Source of the DNA: Chamaecyparis obtusa | Taxonomy: Eukaryota > Streptophyta > Pinopsida > Cupressales > Cupressaceae | NCBI GenBank assembly: GCA_027943335.1 | Contig: BSBK01006754.1 | Span: 896,001 to 960,000 of the forward strand | DNA length: 64,000 nucleotides | Direction: 5' to 3' | Shown here: piece by piece, positions 58,085 to 64,000 of the stretch | Layout: each line of letters opens with the position of its first letter | How positions within the stretch are numbered: position 1 is the stretch's first letter | The notes under the pieces: model-generated | Seen by the model: the letters and a program-made list of their open reading frames with translations, nothing else | What the model was told of the DNA's origin: nothing | Database searches by the model: none | Position numbers and translations under genes: made by a program

Positions 58085-59552
58085 CTATCCCACCAAGAGC
58101 CCACGTAATCTGAAAGATCCTTCCTTATGCATGCTAGAAAGATAAACCACCTTAAGCTTAGGATCTTCACCTTCTTTCCTCTCTGTAATTATTTCTTCTT
58201 CCATGTCAACCTGCTGTTCTGAAAAATCAGTCATGTGTCCATCATCATAAAACCATTCCATAAATCTATTTCTTCCCTTGGGCCTCAATGGGCACTCATG
58301 TTTTTCACCATAGGGACCCCTGCAATAAAAACATAACCTCTTCCTTCTCAAATCATTAAGAGTTTCCTGATCAAGTGGTCCCGTTATAGGACGCTTAGAA
58401 TCTGATCCATCCTCTTTCTTTGGGGCAGAATTATTCTCCTGTGAAGAACTAGATGGTCTGGAAGTCAAACGAGTGCATGGGGCTGAAAACTCTAAGTCCC
58501 GAGCTTTCTTCATGCCTGCTTGCAAAGAAGGGGGATCAAAGGTCTTATCCCATTCTCTTAGAGGTTCTACTAATCCTTCTGTAAACAAAATCACCCGTGT
58601 TCTCTCTGAAATATCATAAACCATCACTAAAACTCTTTGAAACTCATTTATGAAAGTCTCTAAATTACCAGTTTGCCTGAGTTGAGCCAAATCACGAAAA
58701 TATGATTCCGGATCTTTCCTGTCAAATCTCTCAACTAGATTATGCACAAACTCCTGATAAGTCCTTACCTGATCATGTTGTCAGGACACGAGACCATGAT
58801 ACCACCAATCATGAGCAGCTCCATCTAAGTGCAACACAGCAAATCGAACAGCGTCCTCTTCAAACATAGGATGTAATGCAAGATAAGTATTGAATTTGTG
58901 AATCCAGGCCCTGGCCGTCATCTTTCCACTACCATCAAAATGAGTCAGTGAGTTTACTGGTTGCTTGTTTAAGTTCAAACTGGTTAGTCCTCTCTCTCAT
59001 ATCTGGACTGTGCCTGCCTTTGTGATGATCTCTTTTTTGGGTTAAGAACCTATCGAAGTTCAACTTCCTCTTAATGGGTTCAGGTAGTGCATCCCATTCA
59101 GCATAACGAGCAAACATATCATCCACAAAAGGAGCTGGCTCGGAATCAACACTAACTGCATCCTCTTCAGGTCTTAGAAACGTGGGACGTAATGGCCTAT
59201 CATGAGTACCTGTAGGATCATCTCTGGTCACCTGCCTATCCACAATCCTGGATCTGTGTGAACCAACAGATGTGTCTCTAGTGCCCCTGTCATGGTTCCC
59301 TGGTACATTCATGCGCTGCAAAGTGTCAAAAAGTTGTTGCAAAACAGTTGCAACATGATGTTGGCCATCTGCGAGATTCTGGAAAGTATCTCTGACTTCC
59401 CTGTCTATGTCATTTGCCACATTGTCTCTATTCCTGTTACTTGTTTGATCACCCTGCAGACCCTGTTCATTACCTTCCGAAGGTGGCGAAGCTCTACCCT
59501 TGCGGGTATAATGAACACCTAGTACAAATCTATATGCCATATCTGGGCCCAA
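58085..59552 (-). pseudogene. Gypsy-H gag
   Basis: On the minus strand from MGPDMAYRF near 59552 to about 58085, with breaks near 58940 and 58765. It has a Gag core region (LTHFDGSGKMTARAWIHKFN, FEEDAVRFAVLHLDGAAHDW, ESYFRDLAQLRQTGNLETFI) followed by a zinc-knuckle-like CFYCRGPYGEKHEC near 58310-58350. It would form the particle and bind RNA. It is broken by stops. Confidence 0.8.
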
Positions 59553-59575
59553 AACTTCAAGCTGGTAGGATTAGA

Positions 59576-59587
59576 GCTCTGATACCA
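59576..59587 (-). other. Primer-binding site of Gypsy-H
   Basis: GCTCTGATACCA on the plus strand is the complement of TGGTATCAGAGC, one base away from the LTR end at 59589. Confidence 0.88.
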
Positions 59588-59588
59588 T

Positions 59589-60730
59589 TGTAAAGAGCTT
59601 GTGTAGCACTTTTCCTTGCAATGATAATTTTTAAGGAAAATTTGGCAATTTCTGAATACTAATGCTTGAACAATTAAATTTCTAGCTCAACCAGAATTCT
59701 TTATTTTAATTCATGATATTCAGAAGTATTAAAATTGAAATTCCATGTCAAATATTTCAATTTCTTGCAATCATAATCTTCATAAAAATTAAATAACATT
59801 TGAAGCACCTGTTATTCATTATGTAATGATCGGATGTTTATTCTCCAGCTGGCAATATTCACGCAAGCTTCTCTGAAGAATTGCGGTTGCTGGAGTGAAG
59901 GCGTTATTGAATAACATACACTCGATAATGTTTGCTATGACCCGTGATTTCTGGGAAGGAGCCGTTGTTGAAGACTCACGCCTGGCAATGTATATTATAC
60001 CTTGCAGATAGAAGATTATGCTGGCTGTCGCAGTCTCTGTACTAACAGTCTTGTATAGACCCGCGACTGCTATGCTAGTATCCACGACCCAGCTGGAGAC
60101 TCACGTGAACACTCTTACGCCCAGAATTGTTCATACACAGCACTGTTTTGAACTCGCAGCTGTATTTTTGATGCGGCTAGCATTCTTGTCATCATTCGAT
60201 GGCAATCAAATCCATCTCACAATGCACAGTTTAGGAGAATGATCGTTTCTCCCAAATTGCTCAGACCCTTGCTTCTCATTAATTTCGCAAACTCCAGAAT
60301 TCCTCCATTTCAATATTCATAACATGATAATGAATCACGCAAGGCTGGGCATTTAAAAAAAAAAATGAAATCTTCCTCTTCACACCACCATTTAGCTTCA
60401 CACCTACACTTTTCACTTAAGTGAAAACAATCGTCAAGAATACACTTTCAAATTAGAACACTTAAAGTAAAATATTGAAATAAGCCAAGCTTTATTCCAT
60501 CAAATATGAAGAAAGTGACAATTGACAATTCCTAGAAGAGCTCCAACGAAGAAAGAAGACCAACATCAACGCCCAACTGCCTTTCCCGAAATAGAAACCA
60601 GGTATAACTGACTTACTAAAAATAGTAAGTCAGAGATAGAGATCCCCTAATCAAAACGTCAGCTCACAGGGATCACATTGATGAACTGACAATAACAAGC
60701 CCAGGTACGTGCTAAATTGGGGACATTACA
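59589..60730 (-). repeat. Gypsy-H 5' LTR
   Basis: 1142 bp, TGTAAAGAGC to GGGGACATTACA on the plus strand. Its termini match those of LARD-G (43557, 48585). The right part is shared with 1-557. Confidence 0.9.
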
Positions 60731-60884
60731 GAATGTCTGCTTAGATCATACCTCTTTTCCGGTTTGCCTGTATGCTAATCTCTGTTACCTCTGTGTCTTG
60801 TAGCTCTTCTCTCAGACAATGTCTCTCCTCTGCTCTATGCAATCGCCAACAATCAACAACAACTTTCTTGCATCCTATGACCTA

Positions 60885-60892
60885 TATTTATA
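60885..60892 (-). promoter_or_regulatory. LTR TATA box (LARD-C copy 4)
   Basis: TATTTATA on the plus strand, that is TATAAATA on the minus strand, in the conserved LARD-C LTR context. Confidence 0.6.
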
Positions 60893-61317
60893 CAAGAGTT
60901 CATCGTTATGAAACCCTTAACTCATAGAACTGCCAGGCTGTAAACTCAACAAGAAAATCATGCAACTTGCAGTTAAGCTTTGCGTTCTGATCTGGAGTTT
61001 ACCTTGCATAACATCCGTTGAAATAAAGCTAACTCCACTTCTATGCGGTGGATGTCCCGTATAATCAGGCTTTTAACTCAAACTTCCTTACAGTGGATGT
61101 CCCATATAATCTTACTTGTAGTTCGATCGGTATGTCGACCAGTATACCCTTATATGCAACATAAGACCGGTATTGCTTTACTTAGTTCGGTCTACCGGTG
61201 TATATACTCCGCTCATAGTCTACCGGTGTCTTATGAGTAATGTGAGTAACCGGTGACCCTTTACCGGTGTGAATGGGAGTTTGTGAAAGACACTAATGAC
61301 AACTTAAATTGATAACA

Positions 61318-61337
61318 ATCTTCCCCTTTGTCATTGG
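61318..61337 (-). other. Polypurine tract of LARD-C copy 4
   Basis: The minus strand reads CCAATGACAAAGGGGAAGAT immediately before the LTR start, matching the tract before 49937 in copy 1. Confidence 0.75.
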
Positions 61338-61384
61338 TGGCAAAACAAAACTATATACAAACCATACTCATATTCTAGTGCAAC

Positions 61385-63998
61385 TTATACCGTGTTCTTT
61401 GCAGACTGCTCTGTCTGTAGAACACTTTCCCTTTGTCGGACTTCCCCTGTCTGAGTGCTCCGGGTGAATGTTCTGCACTGTCCTGTCCTGAGTTGCTTTC
61501 TCTGTCCGCTTTCTGACTCATGCACTGCTTTCTTCCTGTTTAGCTCTTCTTTCCTGTTTTGCTCTTCTTTCGTATTTTGCTCTTTCCTCTGTACCTTTAT
61601 CTTCCCCTTTTTGCCTCCATAAGACAAAGGGTAATGCGTTTCTTCACTTTTGAAGCTTGGTGAAGATATCCTTATATATGGTATTTTCAGAATGCAGGAA
61701 TGGTGCCCATTGACCGGTTACATATTCTATATTCTTCTGTGCTGCTTTCAGAGAAACAATGATATTCTCCATATCTTCTACAGTTTTGTAGGCCGGTTCA
61801 TTGAGGAGAGCATCTGTAGAAGTTGCTGTTTGGTTCATGATGTCAAATGTTGGTGCCAAGAACATCTGAAATCCTAGAATATCTTGGATTCTCCTATTTT
61901 TCTCTTCAGCAATTTTTCTCAATATTAAGGTTAAACTTGTCATTTCTCTATTGTAGGAAGTTGCAGTTTTGTTCTTAATATCAAACTGAGACGACAGGGC
62001 TTTAATTTCCTTTGAGGTCTTTGCGGATTTTTCTGTCAGATCTTGCAAAAACACTTCAAAGTTTGAAGTTTTGTTCATCAATCTTCCTGCCTCACGTAGT
62101 TGCTGTTGTAAATTTCTCAGGTTGGTTGCTGCATTTGCCTTGATTTCTTCAACTTGTTTGTGGAGTATCCCCACTCTTTGCCTTGATTTCTTCAACCTAT
62201 TTGTGGAGTATCCCCACTCTTTTCTTCTCGTAGTGGTCGATTGCCACTGTTTCCAATCACTGAGATCCTCACCGATTGCCTGTGCTAAAACTTCTAGCTG
62301 ATCGATGACCGGTTCATCGTCATCTATGTCAGCAACAGGGGCGAAGTTGCACAAAATGTTCTTTACAGTGGTCAGGACCATGTCCTGTTTTCTTCTGGTC
62401 AGCTCTTTGAGCTGTTTAATTGACAGCTTGCTGATGTCAACCACTGTATCAGTGACTTTGCTCCTCTTAGCTTCCTTCTCCTTGGCAAATGACAACATTC
62501 TCTTGGATGGGGAGCCCGGTATGTCTCCTTGTTCTTGTTGTCTTTGCTCTTGCTTCAGTTGAGCTTGCTCAGTGTGCACTGGAATTTCTTCTTCTACTCC
62601 CTTATTGTCTTTAATTTCTTGATGAGCTTTGTTCTCCGGTTGAGCTTCTTCTTCTGGTAGGTTTTGTTCAGCAGGTGGTTCTACCTCGGTCTGTGCTTCT
62701 TCTTTAGGTTGCTTATTTACTTCAGCATCCTGTTCCTGTTCTACACTTATTTGTTCACTAGCTTTGACCTCTTCTGTTCAAACTTTTTCTTTCCCTGTAG
62801 AAGGTTCTTCACTAGTTGTGGGCCTGTCCATTGGCGTTTGCATTTGTTTAGGTTGATCCTAAGGACCTAGTTTTTCCAATGCCTTGAAGTCATATTTGTT
62901 CCAGTAGTCCAGAGTTGCTTTATAAACCTGAGTCTCATACCCATTTAATATCTCGGCAACTCTATATAGTGTATCTAGCTTCATGGATGCTTCTTCTATC
63001 AGAAGCTTTATTCATTCCTCACTGAATCCAGATCTAACTTTTAATAGTGTTTCCCTAATGATTCTAGTGTTGGTACCTAAACCAGTTCTCCATTTTGATT
63101 GTAGCCTTTGGTTGAGTTCCGGTGGGAACTTGGACCTGTAATCCCTTGGAGTCCTACAATAATCCATGAAAGTTTCTACTATGCCTGCAATCAGCTTTTG
63201 TTTATCATCTTCATTAAGTACATTGTACCACTTTGCAGCATTGTCTACATCTCCAAAGTCCATTACCTCATCAATTATATTATCAACATGCATAGGTTCA
63301 GTGTTACCTTTACTCGGAGAGATGAGAACTGTTGGGTTTGATGACTCGCTGCCCTTATCTTTGGTTATTTCCACTATTATTGGTGCTTCTTCTCCAAGCA
63401 CTCCTTTCCCTTTACCGGTGTCAGCTGTTGGTTGAACCGTTGCTTTCTAACGAGCTTCTTCTGCTTTCAACTGGGTTTGAAGTAGTTGAGTCCACATCAC
63501 TACTCCTTCATCATGTACTTTGTCAGCTTGTCCAACAAGCATGAGACTGATCCTTCTTTTAGTTGAGAAGGTTTGCTGATGAAGTTCAGCTTGTTCCGTG
63601 GCTTCTTATAGAGTGAGGTGGTTCTGGACCTCTAGAAGAGCTCGTATTCTCAGCTCCTTTTCTTTGTTCATTGAGCCTTCCCATCTGACTTCAAGAATTT
63701 GAAAGGGATCCTCTGGTAGAAATTTGATAAGTTCAATGAGATGTAGGTTGAACTTGTGAGCGCAGTACACAATTGCTTCTTCAATCTTTCTCCTGTCTTC
63801 TTCATTACCAAGTAAATATCTATTGTTTATCGAATTCATTCCCCCGGTTTCTTTCAACAGTGCCACATATTCATCAATTGTGAGCTTGGCCTTTCTTGTT
63901 GGATTCTCTTTTACTAGTTTTCCAATTTTCTTCTTCCTAATCAGAGGAACTGTTTCCTCGGTCTCTTTCTCTTCTTGATCTGTCTCTTGGTTACTTGA
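61385..63998 (-). pseudogene. LARD-C ORF2, copy 4 (C-terminal two-thirds)
   Basis: On the minus strand the frame enters from beyond 64000 (TDQEEKETEETVPLIRKKK) and runs open to a stop near 63605. It continues with stops near 63449, 63011, 62860 and 62779, then is open from 62579 to 61644 (311 codons, ending YKDIFTKLQK). A basic tail (61627-61385) is in another frame. Parts: a linker, LLKETGGMNSINNRYLLGNE, TPRDYRSKFPPELNQRLQSK, an acidic/Gln-rich region, and C-terminal coiled coils. A 43-bp tandem duplication (62134-62176, 62177-62219) keeps the frame open. No enzyme domain is seen. Confidence 0.82.
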
Positions 63999-64000
63999 TA

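Larger units (their letters stand above)
53938..60730 (-). mobile_element. Gypsy-H, chromodomain gypsy element
   Basis: On the minus strand the order is 5' LTR (59589-60730), PBS, gag, protease, RT, RNase H, integrase, chromodomain, polypurine tract, truncated 3' LTR. Order RT-RH-INT and the C-terminal chromodomain define a chromovirus of Ty3/gypsy. Several stops and an altered RT active site show it is dead. The left LTR is missing about 190-320 bases. The bases after the right end are GAATG; the left side is rearranged, so no clean target duplication remains. Confidence 0.88.
53428..61317 (-). repeat. LARD-C copy 4, 3' LTR split by Gypsy-H
   Basis: The plus-strand left end is TGTTATTACCAACCGG and the right end TTAAATTGATAACA. 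The LTR occupies 53428 to about 53868 and 60731-61317. Between them is Gypsy-H with scrambled filler. A TATA box (minus strand) is at 60885-60892. On the right it abuts a polypurine tract (ATCTTCCCCTTTGTCATTGG on the plus strand), so it is the 3' LTR of a minus-strand element running off the window. Confidence 0.85.

Overview
The window looks like nuclear DNA of a large-genome seed plant, most likely a gymnosperm (inference). The features behind that are long introns, nested and heavily mutated Ty1/copia and Ty3/gypsy LTR retrotransposons, and tRNA-iMet-type primer-binding sites (TGGTATCAGAGC) in almost every element. There are no bacterial-style operons, CRISPR arrays or rRNA genes. All family names used here (Copia-A, Copia-B, LARD-C, Copia-D, LTR-E, ORF-F, LARD-G, Gypsy-H, TRIM) are my own labels.

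Layout. 1-557: the right part of a Gypsy-H LTR. 558-14329: LARD-C copy 2 on the minus strand, split by a chimeric TRIM/Copia-A element at 709-9618 that carries a solo Copia-B LTR at 7314-8749. 14330-14446: end of a Copia-B LTR. 14447-25123: mostly low-copy DNA containing seven spliced exons of a host gene on the plus strand (17656-23408), a decayed antisense gypsy fragment and a solo LTR. 25124-27628: a decayed unknown long reading frame on the minus strand (ORF-F), interrupted by a complete 335-bp TRIM. 28456-36477: a degenerate Copia-B element with a solo LTR inside gag. 36478-51003: LARD-C copy 1, with a solo LTR and a 5-kb LARD-G element nested in its long ORF2. 51004-52425: the 3' end of a Copia-D element. 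52576-53427: an ORF2 fragment of LARD-C copy 3. 53428-64000: LARD-C copy 4 on the minus strand, whose 3' LTR is split by a chromodomain Gypsy-H element (about 53938-60730).

The most unusual system is LARD-C. It is an LTR element with a gag-like zinc-knuckle protein and a second reading frame (ORF2) that is about 1,300 codons long once nested insertions are discounted. I find no protease, reverse transcriptase, RNase H or integrase in it. ORF2 occurs in four copies here, and a TATA box is conserved upstream of it in the two copies where that region is present. Elements with pol (Copia-A, Copia-B, Copia-D, Gypsy-H) are the kind that could have mobilised LARD-C, LARD-G and TRIM in trans. Every pol copy in the window is broken by stops, frameshifts or catalytic-site changes.

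Insertion order can be read from target-site duplications (TSDs): CTGTG (709-9618), GACTA (7314-8749), TGAGT (30498-32442), AATAG (41025-42633), ATCAA (43557-48585), CTCCC (26433-26767) and probably GTAG (20284-21417). LARD-C copy 1 lacks a TSD and its flanks belong to two different elements, so it is probably a recombination product.
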